From positions 1 to 20,636 of the forward strand of contig JAWVFL010000015.1 of assembly GCA_033856195.1 (NCBI GenBank): DNA of 20,636 nucleotides, given 5' to 3'. Of the stretch, positions 1 to 8,112 are shown in pieces. A program made the translations under genes and the position numbers. Numbering within the stretch: the first letter of the stretch is position 1; each line of letters opens with the position of its first letter. Source of the DNA: VRUE01 sp033856195. Lineage in GTDB: Bacteria; Actinomycetota; Thermoleophilia; Solirubrobacterales; 70-9. The notes under the pieces are model-generated. The model did not search any database. It was not told where the DNA came from and saw nothing but the letters and a program-made list of their open reading frames with translations.

Positions 1-1028
1 ATCGTGTAGTGGTTGCCCGGCTTGATGTGGATCGGTTCGCGGGTGATGTCGACGCCGGCGAAGTCGCGGCCGACGAGGACGATCTCGCGCAGCGCCTCGT
101 GCACGCGCTTTTTCGGCACCACGGTGACGTCGAGGGCGACGGTGCCGTCGGGAAAGCCACGGCCCTCGTTGATCTCGGTCTGCTCGGCGCGGGAGACGAC
201 GTCGCGCGAGGCCAGCTCCATCTTGTTGGGGGCGTAGCGCTCCATGAAGCGTTCGCCTTTGGCGTTGAGCAGGTGGGCCCCCTCGCCGCGGGCCCCCTCG
301 GTGATCAGGAAGCCCTTGCCCGCCAGCGTCGTCGGGTGATACTGGATCATCTCCATGTCCATCAGCTTCGCCCCGGCCCGGTAGGCCATCGCGATGCCGT
401 CGCCGGTGCAGATCAAGGCGTTGGTCGTCGGTTTCCAAACCTGGCCGTTGCCGCCGCTGGCGAGGATCACCGACTTCGCCTCGAAGAGCTCCATCGAGCC
501 GTCGGCGATGTTGCGGGTGACGACGCCGCAGCACTCGCCGTCGTCGTCAAGGGCGAGGGCGGTGGAGAACCACTCCTCGTAGCGGGCGACCTGCTCGGAA
601 TGCTTCATCAGCTGCTCGTAGAGCACGTGCATGATCGCCTGGCCGGTGATGTCGGCCACGTAGTAGGTGCGCGCGGCGGAGGCGCCGCCGAAGGCGCGGG
701 TACCTAGCTTGCCCTCCTCGTTGCGGTGGAAGGTGACGCCGAGGTGCTCGAGGTGGAGGATCTCCTCCGGCGCCTCGCGGCACATGATCTCGACCGCGTC
801 CTGGTCGCTCAGGTAATCGGAGCCCTTGATCGTGTCGAAGGCATGTGACTCCCAGGAGTCACCGGGGTTGAGCGCGGCGTTGATGCCGCCCTGGGCCGCG
901 TTGGAGTGCGAGCGGACCGGATGGACCTTGCTGACGATGCCGACTGAGACACCTTGCTCGGCGGCTGCCAGTGCTGCTCGCTGTCCGGCCAGGCCGGCGC
1001 CGATCACGAGTACGTCATGCGTAGGCAC
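1..1028 (-). CDS. sdhA: Succinate dehydrogenase/fumarate reductase flavoprotein subunit, N-terminal part (cut by window edge)
   Basis: This is the FAD-carrying catalytic subunit of complex II, which oxidises succinate to fumarate on the cytoplasmic side of the membrane. About 342 residues are visible. They show the dinucleotide-binding GAGLAG (10-15), the flavinylation segment RSHSNAAQGG with His41 as the probable covalent FAD ligand, the active-site segment QYHPT (His231) and TEGARGEG, whose Arg247 corresponds to the catalytic arginine of the family. ASRDVVSRA (273-281) is also typical. The GTG start is chosen because the Rossmann strand begins five codons later. No Shine-Dalgarno is present. 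Instead TATAGA/TAGAGT lies 8-10 nt upstream, suggesting a leaderless message. The C-terminus, and probably sdhB, lie to the left of the window. L-aspartate oxidase is a less likely alternative given the SdhA-like RGEG and ERYAPN segments. Confidence 0.95.
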   Translation of the reverse strand, partial: MPTHDVLVIGAGLAGQRAALAAAEQGVSVGIVSKVHPVRSHSNAAQGGINAALNPGDSWESHAFDTIKGSDYLSDQDAVEIMCREAPEEILHLEHLGVTFHRNEEGKLGTRAFGGASAARTYYVADITGQAIMHVLYEQLMKHSEQVARYEEWFSTALALDDDGECCGVVTRNIADGSMELFEAKSVILASGGNGQVWKPTTNALICTGDGIAMAYRAGAKLMDMEMIQYHPTTLAGKGFLITEGARGEGAHLLNAKGERFMERYAPNKMELASRDVVSRAEQTEINEGRGFPDGTVALDVTVVPKKRVHEALREIVLVGRDFAGVDITREPIHIKPGNHYT

Positions 1029-1080
1029 GAGCGCGGACTCTATAGAGCCGAAATCCGAGCCCGCGGTCGGATTTAGCTCG

Positions 1081-1254
1081 CTACAGCCAGCGCTCGTCGA
1101 GGCGGCGCACGGCGGCCTCGATCAGGCGGATGCCATCGGCGACCGCGTCGAACTCGACGTTCTCGGCGAGGTCGTTGGGCCAGTGGTAGTTGGCCGGATT
1201 CTTGATCTGCTGAATCTCTTCCAGCCGCTCCCTGAGCCAGGTTTGATCGGTCAT
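1081..1254 (-). CDS. Unrecognised 57-residue acidic/helical protein upstream of sdhA
   Basis: This is a complete small frame, MTDQTWLRERLEEIQQIK at the N-terminus and ending RLDERWL, with no signal peptide or membrane span. It is predicted mostly helical: residues 5-18 and about 36-56 look amphipathic, separated by a Pro/Asn/Trp-rich turn (NPANYHWPND). I do not recognise a family. Coding character is supported by G/C-rich third positions and by a TAAGGT hexamer 9 nt before the ATG, the same start arrangement as its neighbours. It is co-oriented with sdhA and 52 bp upstream, so it may be co-transcribed and might be a complex II accessory factor. That role is inferred from position only. Confidence 0.6.
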   Translation of the reverse strand: MTDQTWLRERLEEIQQIKNPANYHWPNDLAENVEFDAVADGIRLIEAAVRRLDERWL

Positions 1255-1290
1255 AGAAAGCGGACCTTAGCCGCCACATACCATTGCTAC
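1255..1290. promoter_or_regulatory. Divergent promoter region between the 57-residue gene and the M50 protease
   Basis: Only 36 bp separate the two divergent start codons. On the plus strand TACCAT (1279-1284) lies 6 nt before the M50 ATG. On the minus strand TAAGGT (1269-1264) lies 9 nt before the small gene's ATG. Neither start has a Shine-Dalgarno sequence. Leaderless transcription in both directions is inferred. Confidence 0.4.
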
Positions 1291-2454
1291 ATGCTGGGCG
1301 GCTCGCCAATCACTCTCTTCCACGTTCGCGGCATCCGCATCACGGTCGACTGGTCGTGGTTCCTGGTCCTCTTCCTGGTGATCTTCTGGCTCTCGCGCTT
1401 CTATGGCGATGTGCTCGGCGAGAGCAGCTCCGGCTCGACGCCGTTCGCCCTTGCCGTGATCAGCGCGCTCGGCTTCTTCGGCTCGATCGTGCTGCATGAG
1501 CTGGGTCACGCCTTCGCCGCCCTGCGCAACGGCATCGGCATCTCCAGCATCCAGCTCTGGATCTTCGGCGGCATGGCGCGTATGGATCGCGAATCCGGCA
1601 GCCCCGCGGCTGAGTTCAAGGTGGCGATCGCCGGACCGCTGGTGACGCTTGCGATCGTCGTCGCGCTGACGGCGGCCGGGCTGGCCGCGGTGGGCGCTGA
1701 GGAGTTCAAGCAAGCGGTGCTGATCGAGTCGAACTCCGGCGTCTCGGGAGTGATGGCGATGATCGGCTGGCTGGCCTCGATCAACCTGCTCGTGCTCGTC
1801 TTCAACCTGCTTCCCGCCTTCCCGATGGATGGCGGGCGGATCGTGCGCGCGATCGCCTGGTGGCGCACCGGCGACCGCAACTCGGCGACCCGCTTCGCCG
1901 CCAACCTGGGCCGCGTCTTCGCCTACATCTTCATCGGCGGCGGCCTGCTGATGATCGCCGGCGGCAACACCTTCGGTGGGATTTGGCTGGCGCTGATCGG
2001 CTTCGTGATCAACAGCTCCGCCCGGGCCGCCTCGATGCAGACCAAGATCACCGGCCGGATCAGCGAGCTGCGCGTCTCCGACGTGATGGACCGCGAACCG
2101 GTCGCGATCCCGGACGAGCTCAGCGTCGAGCGGGCCCTCGACGAGTACTTCCTGCGCTACCGCTGGCCCTGGTTCCCGGTCGTCGATGCCGCCCACCGCT
2201 TCCTCGGTCTCGTCGTCCGCGACAAAGCCGACGAGGTGCCGGAGACCTCGCGCACCACGTCGTTCGTCTCGGATCTGCTCGAGCGCGACGACGGCACCTT
2301 CCAGGTCCGCGACGACGCCCCGCTCGACTCGCTGCTGTCCAGCCAGTCGCTGCGGCGCTTCGGTGCGCTGATGGCGGTTGATGCCGATGGCCGGCTATCG
2401 GGCGTGATTACCGTCGAGCAGGTTGGGCGGGCGTTGCGCGATACCGCTAAGTAG
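1291..2454 (+). CDS. Site-2 protease family (M50) intramembrane zinc metalloprotease with C-terminal CBS domains
   Basis: This is a 387-residue membrane protease of the Rv2625c/SpoIVFB-like class, which cleaves substrates within the membrane. The zinc-binding HELGH motif is at 69-73 in a transmembrane helix, and the third ligand Asp180 lies in NLLPAFPMDGGR (172-183). Further hydrophobic spans are near 23-38, 55-70, 110-135, 155-175 and 208-240. Residues from about 262 to the end form a pair of CBS domains (VSDVMDREPVAIPDELS onward), a cytoplasmic adenosyl-ligand-sensing module common in this subgroup. The open frame continues upstream to 826, but that stretch is antisense to sdhA and the small gene, and the protein family starts near this ATG. 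The stop codon is followed at once by the structured repeat at 2455. The substrate is unknown; a stress anti-sigma factor or lipid-related target is possible. Confidence 0.9.
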   Translation: MLGGSPITLFHVRGIRITVDWSWFLVLFLVIFWLSRFYGDVLGESSSGSTPFALAVISALGFFGSIVLHELGHAFAALRNGIGISSIQLWIFGGMARMDRESGSPAAEFKVAIAGPLVTLAIVVALTAAGLAAVGAEEFKQAVLIESNSGVSGVMAMIGWLASINLLVLVFNLLPAFPMDGGRIVRAIAWWRTGDRNSATRFAANLGRVFAYIFIGGGLLMIAGGNTFGGIWLALIGFVINSSARAASMQTKITGRISELRVSDVMDREPVAIPDELSVERALDEYFLRYRWPWFPVVDAAHRFLGLVVRDKADEVPETSRTTSFVSDLLERDDGTFQVRDDAPLDSLLSSQSLRRFGALMAVDADGRLSGVITVEQVGRALRDTAK

Positions 2455-2569
2455 AGGAGACCCGGACAGGGGGTTTCGCTTAACTTTTTCGATGGATCGT
2501 CTTACTGCTGACGCCGCAAGGTGGGCGCCGAAAAAGTACAAGACGCTCCACCCCCTGTCCGGGTCTCCT
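2455..2569 (+). repeat. Structured stop-codon-abutting element, copy 1 (long stem, inner helix, GCAA hairpin)
   Basis: Positions 2455-2474 pair perfectly with 2550-2569 (20 bp), and beyond a G/A mismatch three more pairs form (2451-2453 with 2571-2573). Inside, CTT (2479-2481) faces AAG (2540-2542), ACTTTTTCG (2483-2491) pairs with CGAAAAAGT (2529-2537), and CGCC-GCAA-GGTG (2512-2523) forms a hairpin with a GNRA tetraloop. It starts on the base after the M50 stop and its far end overlaps the aidB stop codon by 2 bases. No run of U follows. A second copy lies at 18324-18434. It could be a 3' UTR RNA structure, a dispersed palindromic DNA repeat or an atypical terminator; the sequence alone does not decide. 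Confidence 0.8.
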
Positions 2570-4235
2570 ATACGGGGCGGTGTCGGTCGATGATGCGGCC
2601 GAAGTCCGTGCTCGCTGGGAGGGTTCCGAAGGCGTTGCCCCAGTCGCCGGAGAGGCGGGAGGCACAGAAGGCATCGGAGACCGCTGGATCGCCGTAACGG
2701 ACCAAAAGGGACGCTTGTAGGGCGACTGCCATCTTCTCGACGATGCGGCGGGCCCGGGACTCAATCGTTTCGATGTCGCCCGGGATTTCGTTTCGCAGCG
2801 AGGAGACGAATTCGTCTAGCTTCGGTTCGGCGCCGGCGCCCTCGAGGACCTCGGCGAAGAATGCGTCGACGGAGGACGGGGTCTTCACCATGGCGCGAAG
2901 GACATCCAGGCATTGGACGTTGCCGGAGCCCTCCCAAATGGAAGCTAGGGGCGCCTCGCGGTAAAGACGCGGGAGACCCGACTCCTCGACGTAGCCGTTT
3001 CCTCCCAGGCACTCGAGGCACTCGACGGCGTGGGATGGGGCACGCTTGCAGAGCCAGTACTTGAGAACGGCGTTGGCGAGGCGCCGGAACTCGAAAGCCT
3101 CGGTGTCGCCCGCCGCGGCCTCGTCGTAGGCACGGGCGAGGCGCATCGCGGCAACCGTGGCCGCCTCCGACTCGACGCTGAGGTCGGCGAGGACGTTCCG
3201 CATCAGTGGCTGGTCGATCAGCTCCACCCCGAAGGCAGAACGACCTTCGGCGTGGTTGAGCGCCTGCACGAGGCCGGCGCGGTAGCCGGTGGCGGCGCCG
3301 ATCACGCAGTCGAGGCGGGTGTGGTTGACCATCTCGATGATCGTCGGCACGCCACGCCCCTCCTCGCCGACCATGCGCGCCCAGGCGCCGCGGAACTCGA
3401 GCTCGCTGGAAGCGTTGGAGCGGTTGCCGAGCTTGTCCTTGAGCCGCTGGATCTGGAAGGCGTTGCGCTCGCCGTCGGGTGTCCAGCGCGGCATCAGGAA
3501 GCAGGAGACGCCGGAGTCAGTCTGGGCGAGGACGAGGAAGGCGTCGCACATCGGCGCGGAGCAGAACCACTTGTGGCCGACCAGCTCGTACTCGGCGCCG
3601 GGCCCGCCGCCGTTCAGCGGCGTCGCCACGGTGGTGTTGGCGCGCACATCGGAGCCGCCCTGCTTCTCGGTCATCGCCATCCCGCAGAGCGCGCCGCTCT
3701 TGCGATCGGCCGGCAGCGAGCGCTCGTCGTAGTCGAGCGAGAGGAAGCGGTCCTCCCACTCCGCTGCCAGCTCGGGCTGCTTGCGCAGCGCCGGGATCGC
3801 CGAATAGGTCATCGAGAGCGGACAGCCGACGCCGCTCTCGGCCTGCATCAGCAGCATGAACATCGCGGCGCGGGCGACGTGGGCGCCGGTCCCCGGCTCG
3901 CGCCAGGGCATCGCGTGCAGTCCGTGATCGACGCCGATCCGCATCAGCTCGTGCCAGGAGCTGTCGAACTCGACCTCGTCGATGCGGTGGCCGTAGCGGT
4001 CGTGGGTCTTCAGCTCGGGCTTGCGCTCGTTGGCCTCGAAGCCCCAGCGGATGGTCTGGGCCGAACCGCAGATCGCGCCCAGCTCACGGGTGCGATCCTC
4101 GGCCCACTCGGCGCCCTCCCGCCGCAGTGCCTCCTGCAGCGGCCTGTCGGCGTCGAACGGGTTGTAGTCCTGCAGCGGCGAGGCCTGGTTGAAGACCTCG
4201 TGGGTGGCGGGGCTGCGGCGCTCGACGGTGGCCAT
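2568..4235 (-). CDS. aidB: AidB-type acyl-CoA dehydrogenase (isovaleryl-CoA dehydrogenase-like)
   Basis: This 555-residue flavoprotein belongs to the AidB branch of the acyl-CoA dehydrogenases, close to the ~540 residues of E. coli AidB. Family landmarks are THEVFNQ at 11-17, MTEKQGGSDVRA (188-199, FAD-contacting loop), CLGGNGYVEESG (409-420) and APLASIWEGSGN (428-439), with Glu435 at the position of the family's catalytic glutamate. In enterobacteria AidB belongs to the alkylation response and binds DNA through a C-terminal region. Actinobacterial homologues are often linked to fatty-acid or branched-chain metabolism, so the physiological role here is open. The ATG has no Shine-Dalgarno but CACAAT lies 7 nt upstream. 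It is divergent from icd across 41 bp. Its stop codon overlaps the structured element at 2455-2569. Confidence 0.9.
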   Translation of the reverse strand: MATVERRSPATHEVFNQASPLQDYNPFDADRPLQEALRREGAEWAEDRTRELGAICGSAQTIRWGFEANERKPELKTHDRYGHRIDEVEFDSSWHELMRIGVDHGLHAMPWREPGTGAHVARAAMFMLLMQAESGVGCPLSMTYSAIPALRKQPELAAEWEDRFLSLDYDERSLPADRKSGALCGMAMTEKQGGSDVRANTTVATPLNGGGPGAEYELVGHKWFCSAPMCDAFLVLAQTDSGVSCFLMPRWTPDGERNAFQIQRLKDKLGNRSNASSELEFRGAWARMVGEEGRGVPTIIEMVNHTRLDCVIGAATGYRAGLVQALNHAEGRSAFGVELIDQPLMRNVLADLSVESEAATVAAMRLARAYDEAAAGDTEAFEFRRLANAVLKYWLCKRAPSHAVECLECLGGNGYVEESGLPRLYREAPLASIWEGSGNVQCLDVLRAMVKTPSSVDAFFAEVLEGAGAEPKLDEFVSSLRNEIPGDIETIESRARRIVEKMAVALQASLLVRYGDPAVSDAFCASRLSGDWGNAFGTLPASTDFGRIIDRHRPV

Positions 4236-4276
4236 CGAACTGATTGTGCCACCCCATCGGTAGCATCGCCCGCCGC
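4236..4276. promoter_or_regulatory. Divergent aidB / icd promoter region
   Basis: The two starts are 41 bp apart. TAGCAT (4261-4266) lies 10 nt before the icd GTG on the plus strand, and CACAAT (4248-4243) lies 7 nt before the aidB ATG on the minus strand. The two putative -10 elements face away from each other, so the RNA polymerase footprints would overlap and the promoters could compete. This is inferred from spacing only. Confidence 0.4.
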
Positions 4277-5491
4277 GTGTCGAAAATCCCAGTCAAGAAC
4301 CCGATCGTCGAGCTCGACGGCGACGAGATGACCCGGATCATCTGGGCCACCATCAAAGAGCAGCTGATCCTGCCCTACCTCGATCTGGAGCTGATCTATT
4401 TCGACCTCGGCATCGAGAGTCGCGACGCCACGCGCGACCAGATCACCGTCGACGCGGCCAATGCGATCAAGCAGCACGGCGTCGGCGTCAAGTGCGCGAC
4501 GATCACGCCCGACGAGGCGCGCGTGGAGGAGTTCGGCTTGGCCGAGATGTACCGCTCGCCCAACGGCACGATCCGCAACATCCTCGGCGGCGTCATCTTC
4601 CGCGAGCCGATCGTGATCGCCAACATCCCGCGACTGGTGCCCGGCTGGACCAAGCCGATCGTGATCGGACGCCATGCCTTCGGCGACCAGTACCGCGCCA
4701 CGGACATGGTCGTGCCCGGCGAGGGCACGCTGACCCTCACCTACACGCCGAAAGACGGCAGCGAGCCAATCGAGCTCGATGTCTACGACTTCCCCGGCTC
4801 GGGTATCGCGATGGCGATGTACAACCTCGACGACTCGATCCGCGATTTCGCGCGGGCGTCGATGCGCTACGGGCTCGACCGTGGCTTCCCGGTCTACCTC
4901 TCGACCAAGAACACGATCCTCAAGCGCTACGACGGCCGCTTCAAGGACCTCTTCGCCGAAGTCTACGAGAGCGAGTTCAAGGCCGATTTCGAGGCGGCCG
5001 GGCTCACCTACGAACACCGCCTGATCGACGACATGGTTGCCGCGGCGCTGAAGTGGGAGGGCGGCTATGTCTGGGCCTGCAAGAACTACGACGGCGACGT
5101 CCAGTCCGACACCGTCGCGCAGGGTTTCGGCTCGCTGGGGCTGATGACCAGCGTTCTGATGAGTCCCGACGGCAAGACGATCGAGGCCGAGGCCGCGCAC
5201 GGCACGGTCACCCGTCACTACCGCCAATACCAGCAGGGCAAGCCCACCTCGACCAACCCGATCGCCTCGATCTTCGCCTGGACTCGCGGCCTCGCTGCTC
5301 GCGGCCGGCTTGACGGCACCCCTGAGGTGTCACGCTTCGCCGAGACCCTGGAGCGCGTTTGCGTCGAGACGGTCGAAGGGGGCAGGATGACCAAAGACTT
5401 GGCGCTGCTGGTCGGTCCCGACCAGGAATTCCAGACCACGCAGGAGTTCCTCGGCTCGATCGACGAGGGCCTGCGCCAGGCCATGGCCTAG
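4277..5491 (+). CDS. icd: NADP-dependent isocitrate dehydrogenase, homodimeric eukaryote-like type
   Basis: This enzyme oxidatively decarboxylates isocitrate to 2-oxoglutarate with NADP. The 404-residue protein is of the eukaryotic/mitochondrial IDH1-IDH2 type, not the E. coli type. Landmarks are ELDGDEMTRIIW (12-23), the isocitrate-binding SPNGTIRN (94-101), FREPI (108-112), GRHAFGDQYRATD (131-143), and HGTVTRH (308-314), where the Arg-His pair contacts the 2'-phosphate and specifies NADP. GTG at 4277 is chosen over the in-frame TTG at 4244 because the family begins at about this point and TAGCAT sits 10 nt upstream. It is followed 34 bp later by mdh, presumably as one operon. Confidence 0.95.
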   Translation: MSKIPVKNPIVELDGDEMTRIIWATIKEQLILPYLDLELIYFDLGIESRDATRDQITVDAANAIKQHGVGVKCATITPDEARVEEFGLAEMYRSPNGTIRNILGGVIFREPIVIANIPRLVPGWTKPIVIGRHAFGDQYRATDMVVPGEGTLTLTYTPKDGSEPIELDVYDFPGSGIAMAMYNLDDSIRDFARASMRYGLDRGFPVYLSTKNTILKRYDGRFKDLFAEVYESEFKADFEAAGLTYEHRLIDDMVAAALKWEGGYVWACKNYDGDVQSDTVAQGFGSLGLMTSVLMSPDGKTIEAEAAHGTVTRHYRQYQQGKPTSTNPIASIFAWTRGLAARGRLDGTPEVSRFAETLERVCVETVEGGRMTKDLALLVGPDQEFQTTQEFLGSIDEGLRQAMA

Positions 5492-5525
5492 TTCGCAAAC
5501 CACGAATCCAGGAGAAAGAGATTCC

Positions 5526-6512
<987 letters not shown>

Positions 6513-6529
6513 TCTGGTCCGAAAATGAA

Positions 6530-6556
6530 AAAGCCGGCCCCATGTGGGCCGGCTTT
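6530..6556. terminator. Bidirectional intrinsic terminator between mdh and the nucleoid-like gene
   Basis: An 11-bp GC-rich stem, AAAGCCGGCCC (6530-6540) with GGGCCGGCTTT (6546-6556), closes a 5-nt loop. Read on the minus strand it is followed by TTTTTCATTTT, a good U-tract. On the plus strand the tail is CTTTGTT. It serves the convergent mdh (stop 6512) and winged-helix gene (stop 6582), and it is the only conventional terminator I can see in the window. Confidence 0.9.
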
Positions 6557-6581
6557 GTTCAACAAAGCGCAAAGCTTGGAG

Positions 6582-6989
6582 CTATTTACCGGGGTGGTAC
6601 TCGCGCCCCTTCTTGTTGACGCGCCCCTCTTTCTCCATTTCACCGAGTACCCGGTAGAGGTAGTTCGGTTTGATTTTCATCTGCTTGGCGATCTCCGAAG
6701 CGGAGATGCCGGGCTTCTGCTCTACCAAGGCAACCGCCTGATCGGCGCGGGTGCCGCCACGGCGACGCCGGCGGCGTTTGCGGGGAGCAGTCGAGGTCGA
6801 TGCGGATGCGGCTTTGCGGGGCCTACCGGGGCCGCGTCCGGAGCCAGGGGGCCTACCGGGGCGACGGGTTACGGTGCCACCAAGCTCGGCGAGTGCACGC
6901 TCGAGGCGCTTGCGCTCCTCATCGAGCTCGGCGAGCCTCTTCTTGACCAGGCCGAGAGCCTCGTCGAGTACGTTGCTGGTGCTAGGCAT
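6582..6989 (-). CDS. Small basic nucleoid-like protein: coiled coil, two AT-hook cores, Arg-rich linker, winged helix
   Basis: The 135-residue protein has three parts. Residues 8-37 (LDEALGLVKKRLAELDEERK onward) have the heptad pattern of a short coiled coil. Residues 42-77 are a disordered basic linker with two AT-hook-type cores, PGRPP (44-48) and PGRPR (54-58), a Ser/Thr/Ala stretch and an Arg run (70-77). Residues 83-131 look like a winged helix (ISASEIAKQMKIKPNYLYRV, then a KKGREYH wing). AT-hook cores bind the minor groove of A/T-rich DNA, so this is probably a DNA-bridging or chromatin-like protein or a regulator. That is inference. The ATG is preceded by AAGGAAGGAA, a plausible ribosome binding site. 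A leader of about 78 nt separates it from the candidate promoter. Confidence 0.85.
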   Translation of the reverse strand: MPSTSNVLDEALGLVKKRLAELDEERKRLERALAELGGTVTRRPGRPPGSGRGPGRPRKAASASTSTAPRKRRRRRRGGTRADQAVALVEQKPGISASEIAKQMKIKPNYLYRVLGEMEKEGRVNKKGREYHPGK

Positions 6990-7019
6990 TTCCTTCCTTT
7001 CATCCCGTCAGCTTTGTGC

Positions 7020-7103
7020 CTCCCGGGTCGTCAGCTACTCGGGAGTGTCGCAGAGTCACAGTGACGGTGACTATTCATATAGTCAAATTAAAGTTTGTCA
7101 CTC
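7020..7103 (-). promoter_or_regulatory. AT-rich promoter/operator region of the nucleoid-like gene
   Basis: On the minus strand GTGACA (7101-7096) and TATGAA (7079-7074) are separated by 16 nt, a plausible sigma-70-type promoter. The -10 is embedded in a perfect inverted repeat, TGACTAT-TCAT-ATAGTCA (7068-7085), and a second palindrome, GTCAC-A-GTGAC (7055-7065), lies just downstream of the expected start. In the leader CTCCCG (7020-7025) can pair with CGGGAG (7040-7045). This is the most A/T-rich stretch in the neighbourhood and could be a target for repression, possibly by the encoded AT-hook protein itself. Confidence 0.5.
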
Positions 7104-7123
7104 TGGCCATTTGGATGAAGGTA

Positions 7124-7138
7124 CCCGCTTGAAGCGGG
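7124..7138 (-). terminator. Short hairpin downstream of the desaturase
   Basis: CCCGCT (7124-7129) pairs with AGCGGG (7133-7138) around a 3-nt loop, 5 nt beyond the desaturase stop codon. There is no U-run on the minus strand after it, so it is a weak or factor-dependent terminator at best. Confidence 0.4.
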
Positions 7139-7143
7139 CTCAC

Positions 7144-8034
7144 TCAGGCCGTGCGCTGCGCTTGTCGCTCGGGTGAAATGCGCACCACGTTCCAGGCCAA
7201 GCCAAGCTTCTCCATGGCGCTGATTATCAGTGCGGAAGGATCGATCTCCCAGCGGCGCAACCCATGAACCGCCGAGCGGGGAAAGGCATGGTGGTTGTGA
7301 TGCCAGGACTCACCCAATGACGGCAAGGCGAGCCAGGAGACATTGGTCGACCGATCGTCAGTACTAAACCGACGCGTACCGAAATAATGGCATACCGAAT
7401 TAACGCTCCAAGTCACATGATGCACAAAGAAAATACGCACCAATCCGCCCCAAAGAAGGCCCGTGGCTGCACCTGCCACCGTGCCGCTGGCTATATAGCC
7501 GGCAACTGCAGGCAGCAAGAGGGTGAGTAGAACCAGGGGAACAAACTGGCGAGCGATGAGTCGCATGCCACGATCCTCACTAAGGTCGGCGGCGTAACGC
7601 TTCCAGTCGGCACGACCCTGGGTGGAGGTCAGCCAGCCGGCGTGGGCGTGCCAGAGACCGGCGGCGACTCCCCGAATGCCATCCCGTTGCCCCACGTGTG
7701 GGCTGTGGGGGTCGCCATCGCTGTCTGTGTGAGCGTGGTGCTTGCGGTGATCGGCCACCCATGAGATCACCGGTCCCTGCACGGCCATCGAGCCCAGCAC
7801 CGCGAAGAGGTACTCCAGCGGCTTTGAGGTCTGAAATGAGCGGTGAGTGAGCAGGCGATGAAAGCCGACGGTGATCCCGATCGCGGTGGCGAGATACATC
7901 ACCGCGGCTATCGCCAAGTCGGTTGCGCTGACGAGCTGGTTCCAGAGCAGCACCACCGCGGCCAGCGTGGCAAGGAAGGGAACGACGACCGCGCCGAGGT
8001 TGGCGACCTTCTCGATTTTGGTCATTTCATGCAT
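7144..8034 (-). CDS. Membrane fatty acid (acyl-CoA/acyl-lipid delta-9 type) desaturase
   Basis: This is a 296-residue integral-membrane di-iron desaturase that introduces a cis double bond into acyl chains. The three histidine boxes are HRLLTH (59-64), HRKHH (96-100) and HHNHH (245-249), with an additional conserved His-rich HHVTWSVNSVCH (205-216). Hydrophobic spans lie near 12-32, 40-58, 75-92, 165-181 and 186-204. The length is typical of the bacterial delta-9 family without a fused cytochrome b5. Two in-frame ATGs, at 8034 and 8025, are both possible and neither has a strong ribosome binding site. Base composition around 7370-7500 is somewhat richer in A/T than the neighbouring genes. It is divergent from a PucR-type regulator that is a good candidate for controlling membrane fluidity through this gene. 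Confidence 0.93.
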   Translation of the reverse strand: MHEMTKIEKVANLGAVVVPFLATLAAVVLLWNQLVSATDLAIAAVMYLATAIGITVGFHRLLTHRSFQTSKPLEYLFAVLGSMAVQGPVISWVADHRKHHAHTDSDGDPHSPHVGQRDGIRGVAAGLWHAHAGWLTSTQGRADWKRYAADLSEDRGMRLIARQFVPLVLLTLLLPAVAGYIASGTVAGAATGLLWGGLVRIFFVHHVTWSVNSVCHYFGTRRFSTDDRSTNVSWLALPSLGESWHHNHHAFPRSAVHGLRRWEIDPSALIISAMEKLGLAWNVVRISPERQAQRTA

Positions 8035-8112
8035 GGCTGAGCAAGTTACGCCGCCATAGACGATAAGAATTAGGCTTCAGGCCAACTTATTGACTTTGTT
8101 TTTATTAGCTAG
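8035..8112. promoter_or_regulatory. AT-rich divergent region between desaturase and PucR-type regulator
   Basis: The 78 bp are far richer in A/T than the surroundings. On the plus strand TTGACT followed 18 nt later by TGATAA looks like a -35/-10 pair, but that -10 would overlap the annotated ATG at 8113, so either the true start is further in (TTG at 8149 is in frame) or another promoter is used. On the minus strand TCAATA and TAATTC with a 15-nt spacer could drive the desaturase. The shared region is where mutual regulation would occur. Confidence 0.4.

Noticed and set aside
826..1290. 155-codon N-terminal extension of the M50 protease
   Set aside because: The extension runs antisense through sdhA and the 57-residue gene, is not membrane-protease-like, and the family starts near the ATG at 1291.
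2478..2545. Integron attC-like site in copy 1 (GCTTAAC matches RYYYAAC next to a stop codon)
   Set aside because: The partner would need GTTRRRY, but the facing sequence is GTACAAG, lacking the invariant GTT. The stem continues for 20 bp outside the would-be core, and there is no integrase or cassette array.
3030..4331. Long plus-strand frame opposite aidB
   Set aside because: It is antisense to a well-supported acyl-CoA dehydrogenase, with no recognisable motif and mirror-frame composition.
4010..5227. 405-codon minus-strand frame across aidB/icd
   Set aside because: It overlaps the wrong phase of aidB and is antisense to icd, and shows no family features.
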